A stretch of DNA of 64,000 nt, taken from positions 34,634-98,633 of the forward strand of contig JAHDGY010000002.1 in assembly GCA_020631555.1 (NCBI GenBank), given 5' to 3'. The notes under the pieces were generated by a model, which did not search any database, was not told the origin of the DNA, and saw only the letters and a program-made list of their open reading frames with translations. The translations under genes and the position numbers were made by a program. This document shows positions 54,855-63,412 of the stretch, in pieces. Position 1 is the stretch's first letter. The number at the start of each line of letters is the position of its first letter. The stretch comes from Flavobacteriales bacterium (GTDB lineage Bacteria; Bacteroidota; Bacteroidia; Flavobacteriales_D; Parvicellaceae).

Positions 54855-55868
54855 ATGCTTACGAATAAAATACTCGTTACCGGAGGCGCTGGATTTATCG
54901 GCTCCCACACCACCGTTCAGCTCATCAACGAAGGTTTCCATCCGGTGATTATTGACGACTTGCGAAACTCTCAAATCGAGATAATCCATCGCCTACGGAA
55001 GATGTGCAACACTGATATTCCATTTTACCAAATGGATTGTTGCAGCGAAAAATCACTTCAAGAAATTTTTGAAAAGGAGAATATTGGTGGGGTAATTCAT
55101 TTTGCTGCACTTAAGGCTGTAGGAGATTCTGTTAAGGATCCTCTCAATTATTACGAGAACAATTTAAGCTCCTTAATTACTTTACTGAAAGTAATGGAAG
55201 CCAATGAAGTTCACGAACTGGTATTTTCGTCGTCGTGTACAGTATATGGAATTCCAGATTCTATACCAGTCACTGAAGCCGCCCAACTAAAACCGGCAGA
55301 GTCTCCATACGGTACAACAAAATTAATGTGCGAGCAAATCCTTCGAGATGCCAGCAACGCCAACCCAGAACTTAAAGTTCTCGCACTACGCTATTTCAAC
55401 CCAATTGGAGCTCATCCGAATGGTCAAATTGGCGAATTACCAAATGGAATTCCGAGTAATTTAATCCCTTTTATGACCCAAACTGCAGCCGGTATTCGAA
55501 AGGAGCTTACCGTTTTTGGCGCCGATTATGACACTGCTGATGGATCCTGCATTAGAGATTATATCCATGTTCTAGATTTAGCACAGGCCCACGTTAATGG
55601 TATCCTGTGGATGCGGGAAAATGAAGCTACTTTTGAAGTATTCAACATTGGAACAGGTAACGGGGCTAGCGTACTCGAGGTTTTAAACAATTTTGAGCAA
55701 ACAACAGGAGTTAAGGTAAATTATAAAATTGGCCCAAGAAGAGATGGTGACGTAATGGCAATTTATGCAAATGCTGAAAAAGCAGAGAAGGTTCTTGGTT
55801 GGCGTGCCAAATACACTCTTAATGAAGCTCTACAGCATGCCTGGAATTGGCAAAAAAGCCTGATCTAA
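54855..55868 (+). CDS. galE: UDP-glucose 4-epimerase
   Basis: GalE interconverts UDP-glucose and UDP-galactose using tightly bound NAD. The ATG at 54855 (MLTNKILVTGGAGFIGSHT) is preferred over a TTG three codons upstream, giving 337 residues. Motifs: Rossmann TGGAGFIGSH, HFAALKAVGDSVKDP, catalytic Ser/Thr in FSSSCTVYG, YxxxK in SPYGTTKLM, and RYFNPIGAHPNGQIGE. The length is typical. It is followed at 45 bases by an outer-membrane barrel gene, possibly on the same transcript. A lone galE in this setting suggests surface polysaccharide supply. Confidence 0.95.
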   Translation: MLTNKILVTGGAGFIGSHTTVQLINEGFHPVIIDDLRNSQIEIIHRLRKMCNTDIPFYQMDCCSEKSLQEIFEKENIGGVIHFAALKAVGDSVKDPLNYYENNLSSLITLLKVMEANEVHELVFSSSCTVYGIPDSIPVTEAAQLKPAESPYGTTKLMCEQILRDASNANPELKVLALRYFNPIGAHPNGQIGELPNGIPSNLIPFMTQTAAGIRKELTVFGADYDTADGSCIRDYIHVLDLAQAHVNGILWMRENEATFEVFNIGTGNGASVLEVLNNFEQTTGVKVNYKIGPRRDGDVMAIYANAEKAEKVLGWRAKYTLNEALQHAWNWQKSLI

Positions 55869-55913
55869 CAATTTGGCAATTGGTAAAATCCGCTCAAAAA
55901 ACAATTTAGTATA

Positions 55914-56669
55914 ATGGGCTGTGCAAAAACATTAAATACTTTTTCATTCTTCCAATTACTGGTGGTTTTACCTCTAGCACTTTCTTCATTTTCAAATAAT
56001 ATTTTGGCTCAGAGCATTCTAGATTATCTAAGCCCCGCTGGAGCCATCGAAGGGCCTGAAAAATTTGACCGAATTGCAATTGATATCAATTGGACCTCGT
56101 GGATTCAAGAAACAAAATCTGTTTCTAACCCCAACGGATACGAACTCAATTTTCAGCTTTTCAAAGACATACCATTACATGACAAAAGCAACTTTGCAAT
56201 TGCCATCGGGCTTGGCATCCGAACAAATCACGTTTACCATGACGGACAATTCACAAAAACTATTTTGACTACCGATAATTCTGAGTTTACCGTTTTGAAT
56301 CGTCTCCCACCCAATTATGATTATTCAACAAATAAGCTAGTATGCAATTTTATAGACCTGCCTATTGAATTTCGGTTTCGAACCATAACTAAGACTGACG
56401 GCTCGGAGTCTAAATATAAATTTAGACTATACCCTGGCTTTAGAATTGGATATTGCTACAGCAACTACACGAAAAGAAAAGATCAATCTGTAAAATACAA
56501 GCTTTACAACATCCCAAATTTGCAACGCATCCAATACGGGACAACAGTTCGTGTAGCGTTTGAAAAAATTGCATTTAACGCATATTACAACTTATCAGGG
56601 TTGCTAAAACGCAATAAAGGAGTGAACATTGCCGCAATTTCTGCAGGAATTACCTGGATGGGACTTTAA
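55914..56669 (+). CDS. outer-membrane beta-barrel protein (PorT-like)
   Basis: The 251-residue protein has an N-terminal hydrophobic signal (FSFFQLLVVLPLALSSF ... LAQ) and alternating strands with aromatic residues (FAIAIGLGIRTNHVY, NFIDLPIEFRFRT, KFRLYPGFRIGYCY, TTVRVAFEKIAFNAYYNL). It ends in an Ile-Thr-Trp-Met-Gly-Leu strand. The LPIEFRFR and YPGFRIGY elements are those of the PorT/OMP_b-brl family seen across Bacteroidota. PorT itself takes part in type IX secretion, but most members have no assigned role. The stop overlaps the convergent PAP2-like gene by four bases. Confidence 0.75.
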   Translation: MGCAKTLNTFSFFQLLVVLPLALSSFSNNILAQSILDYLSPAGAIEGPEKFDRIAIDINWTSWIQETKSVSNPNGYELNFQLFKDIPLHDKSNFAIAIGLGIRTNHVYHDGQFTKTILTTDNSEFTVLNRLPPNYDYSTNKLVCNFIDLPIEFRFRTITKTDGSESKYKFRLYPGFRIGYCYSNYTKRKDQSVKYKLYNIPNLQRIQYGTTVRVAFEKIAFNAYYNLSGLLKRNKGVNIAAISAGITWMGL

Positions 56670-57316
56670 AGAAAGATGTGGTACTTCACTGAAAAAAATA
56701 ATATTGCAAACCCGGAAAATAAACCGGCATATACTTGAGCTGGGGTGTGTTTGTTCATTACCAATCGAGCGCTACAGGTAATACCTGTTATCAATATCAA
56801 AATTGTATTAACCTGAACAGCAGAGTTCAAGTTGACACCAAAAAGTGTTAAAGAACTGCAAAACACCCCTCCAAGCACTCCTCCAACACACATCGCGTGA
56901 AGACTAATTTTCCACCAAAAATTAACAACAAACGCAAAAACTATTGCTATCAAACTCCCAAACATAAATGCATAATACTCACCCGGAATTATTGAATCCA
57001 AAACCCTAAACGTAGAACGCATGAAATAGTAACACAATCCAAAATAGAAAAGTGTAAATAGGAATACAGGCAATCTTTCCTTCTGATTAGAAACGTTTAA
57101 ATCCGAAACGATTCCATACTTTCTTAAAATCACAAAGTTTAAAATGGGAACAAGCATTGTGAGCAGGGCAAGAAAGTAATAGGTGGCTAATTCAAACTCC
57201 ACCGTTAAGTATTCCAAGCGAGTGGCGCCAAGCTGAAACATTGCATACGCACCAATTAAAGGCATAGTAAAAGGCTGGAACAGCATGGATACTGCTCGGA
57301 AAAATTCTTGCATCAA
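56666..57316 (-). CDS. PAP2-like integral membrane protein
   Basis: The 216-residue protein has five to six membrane helices. Near the C-terminus it has a PAP2-like motif: KISLHAMCVGGVLG followed by SARLVMNKHTPAQVYAGL, which matches the SRxxLGxHxxxDVxxG phosphatase box loosely, with a Lys in NQKERLP as a possible first motif. The second and third motifs are partly preserved. In Bacteroidota such proteins are annotated as PAP2 phosphatases or as hypothetical. It overlaps the rpoN start by four bases and so is coupled to it. The substrate is likely a lipid or isoprenoid phosphate. Confidence 0.65.
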   Translation of the reverse strand: MMQEFFRAVSMLFQPFTMPLIGAYAMFQLGATRLEYLTVEFELATYYFLALLTMLVPILNFVILRKYGIVSDLNVSNQKERLPVFLFTLFYFGLCYYFMRSTFRVLDSIIPGEYYAFMFGSLIAIVFAFVVNFWWKISLHAMCVGGVLGGVFCSSLTLFGVNLNSAVQVNTILILITGITCSARLVMNKHTPAQVYAGLFSGFAILFFSVKYHIFL

Positions 57317-58761
57317 AGTTCTTTTCGTAAGCGAGCTACAGGAATGTTCAACTGTTCACGGTATTTCGCAACCGTACGCCTGGCTATATTATATCCCTTT
57401 TCCTTTAAAAGCTGGGCCAACTTTTCGTCAGTTTGCGGTTTCTTCTTATCCTCCTCATCAATTGCATCCTGAAGAATTTTCTTTACTTCTCTTGTAGAAA
57501 CCTCCTCACCGCTATCCGTCGAAAGCGACTCTGAGAAAAAATACTTCAACAGAATCGTTCCAAACGGAGTCTGCACGTACTTGCTATTCGCAACCCGAGA
57601 AATTGTTGAAATATCCATATTCACAATCTCAGCAATATCCTTCAGAATCATTGGCTTTAGTTTAGTTTCGTCTCCCGTCAAAAAATAATCCTTCTGATAG
57701 TCGATGATAGCCTGCATTGTCATTGTTAAGGTTTGTTGCCTTTGCCGAATCGCATCAATAAACCACTTGGCAGAATCAATTTTCTGTTTTACAAACATCA
57801 CGGCATCTTTGTTTTCCTTGGTCTTTTTGCTCTCAGCATACGTACGCAACATGTCAGCGTATTGCCGACTAACCTTCAACTGCGGTGCGTTTCTAGAATT
57901 CAACAATAACTTTAGGTCTCCATCCTCTTCGATCAACGTAAAATCAGGAATTACGTGTTGAATTGCTTTTGAGGTTTCTCTCAACGAATTACCTGGCTTT
58001 GGATTCAACTTTACAACCTCTTCAATTGCGTCCTTTAAGTGCTCGTCCTCAATATCTAAACGCTTCAATATTTTCGAGTAATGCTTCTTGGTAAAAGCTT
58101 CAAAAAACTTTTCGAGAATTACCTCTGCAGTTTTTAATTCAACTGAATTCTCAGTTTTTATCTTCTTACGAAGCTGAATTAGCAAACATTCCTGTAAATC
58201 TCGAGCACCCACTCCCGAGGGTTCTAAATCTTGAATAGTAGTCAATACCGATTCAATTTGGCCCTCAGAAACAACTAAATTTTGAGAAAAAGCTAAGTCG
58301 TCTACAATATTGAACAACTCTCGGCGCAGATACCCGTTCTCATCCAAATTACCGATAAGATGGTTGGCAATGATAATATCCGTTTCATCCTTGATTCGTA
58401 AACCAGCCTGCTTTCTAAGCAATTCTTGAAAGCTTTCGCCACCAGCCAATGGAATTGCTTTTTCATCATCATCCGCACTGTAATTGTTCGCAGCCGTCTT
58501 GTAAGACGGAACGTCGTCATCCAAATAATCGTTGATATCAAAATCCTCGCGATTGTCGTCAACATCTGTTTCCGCCGTCTGCTCATTCAAATCATCCTCT
58601 TCGATTTCCTCCGCTCCTTCCTCCAAAGCCGGATTTTCTTCAATTTCCTCCTTGATTCGCTGTTCGAGCTCCACCGTAGGAACTTGCAACAACTTCATCA
58701 GTTGAATTTGCTGGGGCGATAACTTTTGTAATAGTTTTTGTTCTAAACGTTGTTTAAACAC
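57313..58761 (-). CDS. rpoN: RNA polymerase sigma-54 factor
   Basis: RpoN directs transcription from -24/-12 promoters together with AAA+ activators. The 482 residues have the Gln-rich region I (QKLSPQQIQLMKLLQ), an acidic region II, the core-binding region, the HTH at KDIAEIVNMDISTISRVANSKYVQTP, and the RpoN box ARRTVAKYREQLNIP. The C-terminus ends soon after the RpoN box as expected. The downstream gene overlaps by four bases. No sigma-54 activator gene is in the window. Confidence 0.96.
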   Translation of the reverse strand: MFKQRLEQKLLQKLSPQQIQLMKLLQVPTVELEQRIKEEIEENPALEEGAEEIEEDDLNEQTAETDVDDNREDFDINDYLDDDVPSYKTAANNYSADDDEKAIPLAGGESFQELLRKQAGLRIKDETDIIIANHLIGNLDENGYLRRELFNIVDDLAFSQNLVVSEGQIESVLTTIQDLEPSGVGARDLQECLLIQLRKKIKTENSVELKTAEVILEKFFEAFTKKHYSKILKRLDIEDEHLKDAIEEVVKLNPKPGNSLRETSKAIQHVIPDFTLIEEDGDLKLLLNSRNAPQLKVSRQYADMLRTYAESKKTKENKDAVMFVKQKIDSAKWFIDAIRQRQQTLTMTMQAIIDYQKDYFLTGDETKLKPMILKDIAEIVNMDISTISRVANSKYVQTPFGTILLKYFFSESLSTDSGEEVSTREVKKILQDAIDEEDKKKPQTDEKLAQLLKEKGYNIARRTVAKYREQLNIPVARLRKEL

Positions 58762-58814
58762 GAGCGTTTGTTTTAAGCTTTCTCCTAGTTAATTGCAAAT
58801 TTACTACCAAACCA

Positions 58815-60254
58815 TTAAAATTCAGCATTCTTAGGGTATCTAGGAAATGGAATAACATCCTTTATATTAGTCATTCCGGTAACAAACATAACCAGTCTCT
58901 CAAATCCAAGTCCGAAACCAGCGTGTGGTGCAGTTCCAAATTTTCTAGTATCTAAATACCACCAAACGTGTTCCTCAGGAATATTGAAATCCTTACATTT
59001 CTTGGTTAGAATATCTAAACGCTCTTCTCTCTGAGATCCTCCAATAATTTCTCCAATTCCTGGAAACAGCACATCCATGGCTGCTACCGTTTTGCCATCA
59101 TCATTCTGACGCATGTAAAATGCCTTAAACGAAGCTGGGTAATCAAATATTATAACGGGCTTTTTATATTCTTTTTCAACCAAGTACCTTTCGTGTTCGC
59201 TTTGCAAATCCGTTCCCCACTCTACAGGGAATTTGAACTTCTTTTTCTTGTAAGGCTTGGAATTTTGCAACACATTTATCGCATCCGTGTAGCTCAACCG
59301 AATAAATTCATTCGCCGCAACGAACTGCAATCGGTCCATAAGCGACATTTCGTTTCTCTCGTTTTTGGGCTTCTGACTCTCTTCCTTAACCTCACGATCG
59401 TGAAGAAATTGAATGTCCTCCTGGCGATTATCCAAACAATACTGAATCAAATAACGGAGAAAATCTTCTCCTAACTCCATATTGTCTTGCAAATCATTAA
59501 ATGCCACTTCAGGTTCAACCATCCAGAATTCACTGAGGTGTCTTGAAGTATTAGAATTTTCGGCTCGGAAAGTAGGTCCAAACGTGTATACATTTCCAAG
59601 TGCCATAGCGCCCAGTTCAGCTTCCAGCTGGCCAGAGACAGTTAGATTTGTTTCCTTTCCAAAAAAGTCTTGTCCAAAATCAATTTCGCCTTCTTCGTTA
59701 TGCGGAATGTTCTTCAAATCAAAGTTGGTAACCTTAAACATTTCTCCAGCACCTTCTGCATCCGATCCCGTAATAATTGGGGTGTGCAAATAGTAGAACC
59801 CTTTTTTATTGAAGTATTGGTGAATTGCATAAGCCAACGTGTGACGAACCCTAAAAACAGCTCCAAAAGTATTAGTTCTAAAACGTAAATGTGCCTGTTC
59901 CCTAAGGGTTTCAATGGAGTGACGTTTTGGTGAAATGATGGTTTTCTTAACATCATCTGTGTTGGCAATACCAAGCACCTCTAATTTTTCTACCAAAATT
60001 TCAACTTTTTGTCCGGCTCCTTGCGATTCAACAATTTGCCCGACAACACTTAATGCCGCACCTACTGTAACCTTATCCAAAAGGCCTTCTGGCATTTTCT
60101 CACGATCCACTACTGCCTGAATATTTGACAAGCAAGATCCATCGTTTAAAGCAATGAATCTGTCGTTTCTGAATGATCTAACCCAACCTTTGACACATAC
60201 ATTTGCGTCGGTCTTTGCGCTTTCAAGCACTTTGGAAATCCTTGTACGTTTCAC
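58815..60254 (-). CDS. asnS: asparagine-tRNA ligase
   Basis: This class IIb synthetase charges tRNA-Asn. The start is probably GTG at 60254 ([15 protein letters not shown]), which matches family N-termini better than the upstream TTG at 60266 used by the track, giving 479 residues. Motifs: an N-terminal OB fold ([15 protein letters not shown]), motif 1 area ending [15 protein letters not shown], motif 2 with [21 protein letters not shown], and motif 3 [11 protein letters not shown]. The product is complete. It is divergent from the RlmB-type gene. Confidence 0.95.
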   Translation of the reverse strand: MKRTRISKVLESAKTDANVCVKGWVRSFRNDRFIALNDGSCLSNIQAVVDREKMPEGLLDKVTVGAALSVVGQIVESQGAGQKVEILVEKLEVLGIANTDDVKKTIISPKRHSIETLREQAHLRFRTNTFGAVFRVRHTLAYAIHQYFNKKGFYYLHTPIITGSDAEGAGEMFKVTNFDLKNIPHNEEGEIDFGQDFFGKETNLTVSGQLEAELGAMALGNVYTFGPTFRAENSNTSRHLSEFWMVEPEVAFNDLQDNMELGEDFLRYLIQYCLDNRQEDIQFLHDREVKEESQKPKNERNEMSLMDRLQFVAANEFIRLSYTDAINVLQNSKPYKKKKFKFPVEWGTDLQSEHERYLVEKEYKKPVIIFDYPASFKAFYMRQNDDGKTVAAMDVLFPGIGEIIGGSQREERLDILTKKCKDFNIPEEHVWWYLDTRKFGTAPHAGFGLGFERLVMFVTGMTNIKDVIPFPRYPKNAEF

Positions 60255-60372
60255 GTGTTCAACCAATTTGAATTTGCCTACAAAAAAACTAATTTTTGGA
60301 TAGTTATCAGCCCGATTGAGTGGGGATTAATTTGCTATTTCGACAATTCGAATAAATTCATAGTATACTGCT

Positions 60373-60380
60373 TACTTTTG
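60373..60380 (+). promoter_or_regulatory. -7 box of the RlmB-type gene
   Basis: TACTTTTG matches TAnnTTTG and ends six bases before the ATG at 60387, predicting a leaderless or nearly leaderless transcript. No -33 TTG at normal spacing. Confidence 0.45.
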
Positions 60381-60386
60381 TCCCCC

Positions 60387-61127
60387 ATGAAGCAAACAGA
60401 CTTTATATTCGGAATAAGGGCAGTTATTGAAACGATTCAAGCTGGTAAAGAAGTCAACAAAATCCTAATCCAAAAGGGACTGAAAAGCCCATTGTTTGAG
60501 GAATTACACCAACTGGTAAAGGAACGAAAGTTCATTACTCAATATGTGCCCACCGAAAAACTTAACCGAATCACACGGAAAAATCATCAAGGAGTAATCT
60601 GTTTCGTATCTCCGGTAGAATATCATAAAACCGAAAACCTTATTCCTTGGTTGTACGATCAGGGTAAAGTTCCTGCCTTACTAATATTGGATCGTGTTAC
60701 AGACGTTCGAAACTTTGGCGCAATTGCTAGATCGGCAGAATGTATGGGACTCGACGCACTAATAATCCCTTCCCGAAATTCGGCCCTAATTAACGGGGAT
60801 GTTATGAAAACTTCGGCTGGAGCACTAAATCACATCCCAGTGTGCAAAGAAGATAATTTGAAGAAAACAATCGCATACCTAAAAAATTGTGGTCTTTCCA
60901 TAATTGGCTGCACTGAAAAGACTAAAAATCCAATTCATGAAGTTGACTTCACTGGCCCAACAGCAATTATTATGGGTTCGGAAGAGAATGGAATATCTCC
61001 AGAATATTTGAATCTTTGCGATGGACGTTGTCAAATTCCAATGACCGGAAACGTAGCGTCTATGAACGTTGCCGTTTGCTCCAGCATTGCCATCTACGAA
61101 CTTAATAAACAGAGAAATAATGCCTAG
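60387..61127 (+). CDS. rlmB: RlmB-type 23S rRNA 2'-O-methyltransferase (SPOUT)
   Basis: This SPOUT/TrmH-family enzyme methylates a ribose, probably of 23S rRNA G2251. The ATG at 60387 (MKQTDFIFGIRAVIETI) gives 246 residues; the track start adds 44 foreign residues. The N-terminal substrate-binding domain is followed by the knot domain: LILDRVTDVRNFGAIARSAECMG (motif 1 Asn-Arg), AIIMGSEENGIS (motif 2) and QIPMTGNVASMNVAVCSSIAIYE (motif 3). The length and the N-terminal GI-x-AV motif fit RlmB more than TrmH. The stop overlaps the following lipoprotein gene by eight bases. Confidence 0.9.
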   Translation: MKQTDFIFGIRAVIETIQAGKEVNKILIQKGLKSPLFEELHQLVKERKFITQYVPTEKLNRITRKNHQGVICFVSPVEYHKTENLIPWLYDQGKVPALLILDRVTDVRNFGAIARSAECMGLDALIIPSRNSALINGDVMKTSAGALNHIPVCKEDNLKKTIAYLKNCGLSIIGCTEKTKNPIHEVDFTGPTAIIMGSEENGISPEYLNLCDGRCQIPMTGNVASMNVAVCSSIAIYELNKQRNNA

Positions 61128-61674
61128 AATTCTTCTTTTGTGCTCGGTTTTGTTTTTAATCCGATGTGGAACAAACGAGCCACAAAATCCTGAACAAATT
61201 GATCAGGAATCACAAAAAACCAAGGAAGCTGAATTCCAACAAAAACGTTGGAGAGATGCAAATGGAACTAAATTAGAGAGCTTATCCTGGTTGTTTGGAA
61301 AGTGGGCAGATACCACAACATTTGCAGCTAGACGTGCGCAAATTCATGCGTGGTGGTCGTTAGAGGATTCTACGATTAGATGCAAGCGGTTTGGGGTAGA
61401 ACGAGGTGACACCTCAAGAAGCGAGTACCGACTACTTGAACGTGGTGACAAAATCGTTCTCAAACACAACGTCCAATCTCGATATGATGGTAAAATGATA
61501 ACCTACGACCTGGTTAGTATTGGCGAAAACATGGCAAAATTTGAAAACATGCTTTATGAATTTCCGCAAACCATGACTTACAAAAGAACTATATCTGATT
61601 CGCTTGTTATTGAATTGATTGGCATTTCACCAAATGGCCCTGCCACCAAAGTATTACGAATGTTTAAATACTAA
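61120..61674 (+). CDS. DUF6265-like lipoprotein
   Basis: The ATG at 61120 gives a 184-residue lipoprotein with lipobox LIRC (MPRILLLCSVLFLIRC). Residues about 50-180 follow the DUF6265 pattern: LESLSWLFGKWADTT, a tryptophan-rich WWSLEDSTIRCK strand, KFENMLYEFPQTMTYKRT and a final LVIELIGISPNGP. These resemble lipocalin/THAP4-like barrels, so a small-molecule role is possible. It overlaps rlmB by eight bases and is probably co-transcribed. The function is unknown. Confidence 0.75.
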   Translation: MPRILLLCSVLFLIRCGTNEPQNPEQIDQESQKTKEAEFQQKRWRDANGTKLESLSWLFGKWADTTTFAARRAQIHAWWSLEDSTIRCKRFGVERGDTSRSEYRLLERGDKIVLKHNVQSRYDGKMITYDLVSIGENMAKFENMLYEFPQTMTYKRTISDSLVIELIGISPNGPATKVLRMFKY

Positions 61675-61727
61675 AAATCAAATATTTCAGTAACTTTTGA
61701 GTTTAAAATCTACGACAAACGCGAGAA

Positions 61728-62063
61728 ATGCCGTACACGAAAATGGACATAAAAAAACTATATTATTCGATTGGCGAAGTCTCTAAAATGTTCGATGTCA
61801 ACGCGTCGCTGATTCGATTCTGGGAAAAAGAGTTCGAAATAATTAACCCCAAAAAAAATAAGCGCGGCAGCCGATTATTTAGTGAATCAGATGTAGACTG
61901 CATTCGCTTAATTTATCAATTGGTTAAAGAACGAGGTTACACACTTCAAGGAGCAAAAAAAAAGCTCAAAGAAAATAAGGATGACACCGTTAACGATACC
62001 GAGGTCATAAAACGACTACAGCATATAAAAAAAAAATTACTTGAAATTAAGGACTTAATATAA
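61728..62063 (+). CDS. MerR-family transcriptional regulator
   Basis: The 111-residue protein has the MerR winged HTH: YYSIGEVSKMFDVNASLIRFWEKEFEIINPKKNKRGSRLFSESDVD, then a basic helix (LVKERGYTLQGAKKKL) and a C-terminal coiled coil (VIKRLQHIKKKLLEIKDLI) for dimerisation. It lacks an effector domain, so it is one of the short MerR-like regulators usual in Bacteroidota. Targets are unknown. It follows the DUF6265 gene at 53 bases in the same direction. Confidence 0.9.
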   Translation: MPYTKMDIKKLYYSIGEVSKMFDVNASLIRFWEKEFEIINPKKNKRGSRLFSESDVDCIRLIYQLVKERGYTLQGAKKKLKENKDDTVNDTEVIKRLQHIKKKLLEIKDLI

Positions 62064-62130
62064 TGAAAGGGATTCCATTACTGTAAAACGACAAGCTGAA
62101 TTCCCTTCCAATATTTTTTTCAATTCAAAA

Positions 62131-63030
62131 CTACTTTACAACAAATTGTTTAACAATGGTTCTCCGAACTGTCGATACACGAACCCAGTAAATTCCAGAT
62201 TCTAAGCCAGAAATTGGCAAGTGAAAACTATCCTTTTCTAATTCACTTTTGTTGGAGCTAATTAATCTCCCTTGCGCATCCACTAACTCAATTTTAACCA
62301 AAGACTCAGCTCTTGTTAAATCAATATGGAGAATTTCTGAAGCAGGGTTAGGAAAAATATTCATATCGAATCCTTCATCTAAAAAAAACTCTCCAGCCGA
62401 AGAGGTTGAAGCTCCCTTTATTTCAACATTATCAATGTAAAAACCAGTAGGAGAACTAACATTTCCATCTCCAATCAAAGCAATAGACTCTAATTTATCT
62501 AAGCTCCCAGTCAAGTTAGATAGACCAGAACTGGTTGAATTACCAGACTTAGCTACCCACCTTATAACAACACTACCTTGATTCGGATTCAAGTCAATAT
62601 CGAATTCAACCCAAGCATTAGAGGGTAAAGACGACACACTAGACAGCCCACCTAAAGAAAACTTCAACATACTATTGCTGAACAACATAGACAATCCATT
62701 TAATTCATTAAACTTTATCAAACCACTTTTACCCTGTTCGAAATAAGCGTCAAATTTAAAGTTCACTACTTTTTCCGTGCTAATAGCTGGCACAACTATA
62801 TATTGCTGTTTCGAATTAACATGTAAGCCAAGCCCATTTCTTGCTGGTAAACTATCGGTTATTGTTACGTCCTCTGCGGTACCACTCCCTCCAGATTTAG
62901 TGACCCAAAGATTTGACACCTTTGTAATGTAGGCTCCATCACTGTAGCTTTCGAAATCCTCAATTTGCGAATAGCAACTAATTATTTTACTCGAGAGCAA
63001 AATTCCTAATCCGATTGTTCCAATTTTCAT
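62131..63030 (-). CDS. secreted T9SS cargo protein of unknown function
   Basis: The 299-residue product has a signal peptide (MKIGTIGLGILLSSKIISCYSQ) and a jelly-roll-like region with FESYSDGAYITKVSNLWVTKSGGSG at its start and ASTSSAGEF before the C-terminal domain. The C-terminus (MNIFPNPASEILHIDLTRAES ... GIYWVRVSTVRRTIVKQFVVK) is a type A T9SS sorting domain. The middle part (FYIDNVEIKG) resembles carbohydrate-binding jelly rolls. It is monocistronic and convergent with the merR gene. A role in polymer binding is inference. Confidence 0.8.
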   Translation of the reverse strand: MKIGTIGLGILLSSKIISCYSQIEDFESYSDGAYITKVSNLWVTKSGGSGTAEDVTITDSLPARNGLGLHVNSKQQYIVVPAISTEKVVNFKFDAYFEQGKSGLIKFNELNGLSMLFSNSMLKFSLGGLSSVSSLPSNAWVEFDIDLNPNQGSVVIRWVAKSGNSTSSGLSNLTGSLDKLESIALIGDGNVSSPTGFYIDNVEIKGASTSSAGEFFLDEGFDMNIFPNPASEILHIDLTRAESLVKIELVDAQGRLISSNKSELEKDSFHLPISGLESGIYWVRVSTVRRTIVKQFVVK

Positions 63031-63412
63031 ATAAGTTATGTTTTAATTTATGTGTTTACGGGTCGAATCTACCTAAAAATTTGACAATCCGACAATTACA
63101 CACCACCTGCTTCGACCAAACTTAAAACATTACTGACCAATATTCGTAAGTTTTAGGTAACGGACAAATATTTTTTCAGAGTGCAGTAATTTGATTGGTT
63201 TTCAGTCACACTGGCAATTCAGCTACACAACCCCGAGGTTTAAACATTACATCTGGACATTGGCCAAGCATTTATCAATTACAGCCGTTATACTGCTGAA
63301 AACAAATTCTTTTGCTAAAGAACGGTTTCTGATTTATTCAACGAGAATCAGTTAAATTCAGTTTAAGTCTAACAACAATGCAACGGTTTGATGACGCAAA
63401 TAATTGGTACTA
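63031..63412. other. 382-base gap upstream of the T9SS cargo gene
   Basis: No open frame of note, RNA gene or clear repeat is visible on either strand. The promoter of the T9SS cargo gene should lie at the left end, but I see no good TAnnTTTG box. The right boundary is set by the presumed IS end. Confidence 0.55.

Noticed and set aside
62064-62130. Terminator after the MerR gene (AAGGGATTCC ... GGAATTCCCTT-like pairing and T run)
   Set aside because: The pairing needs a bulge and a loop of about 25 bases, so it is too weak to list.
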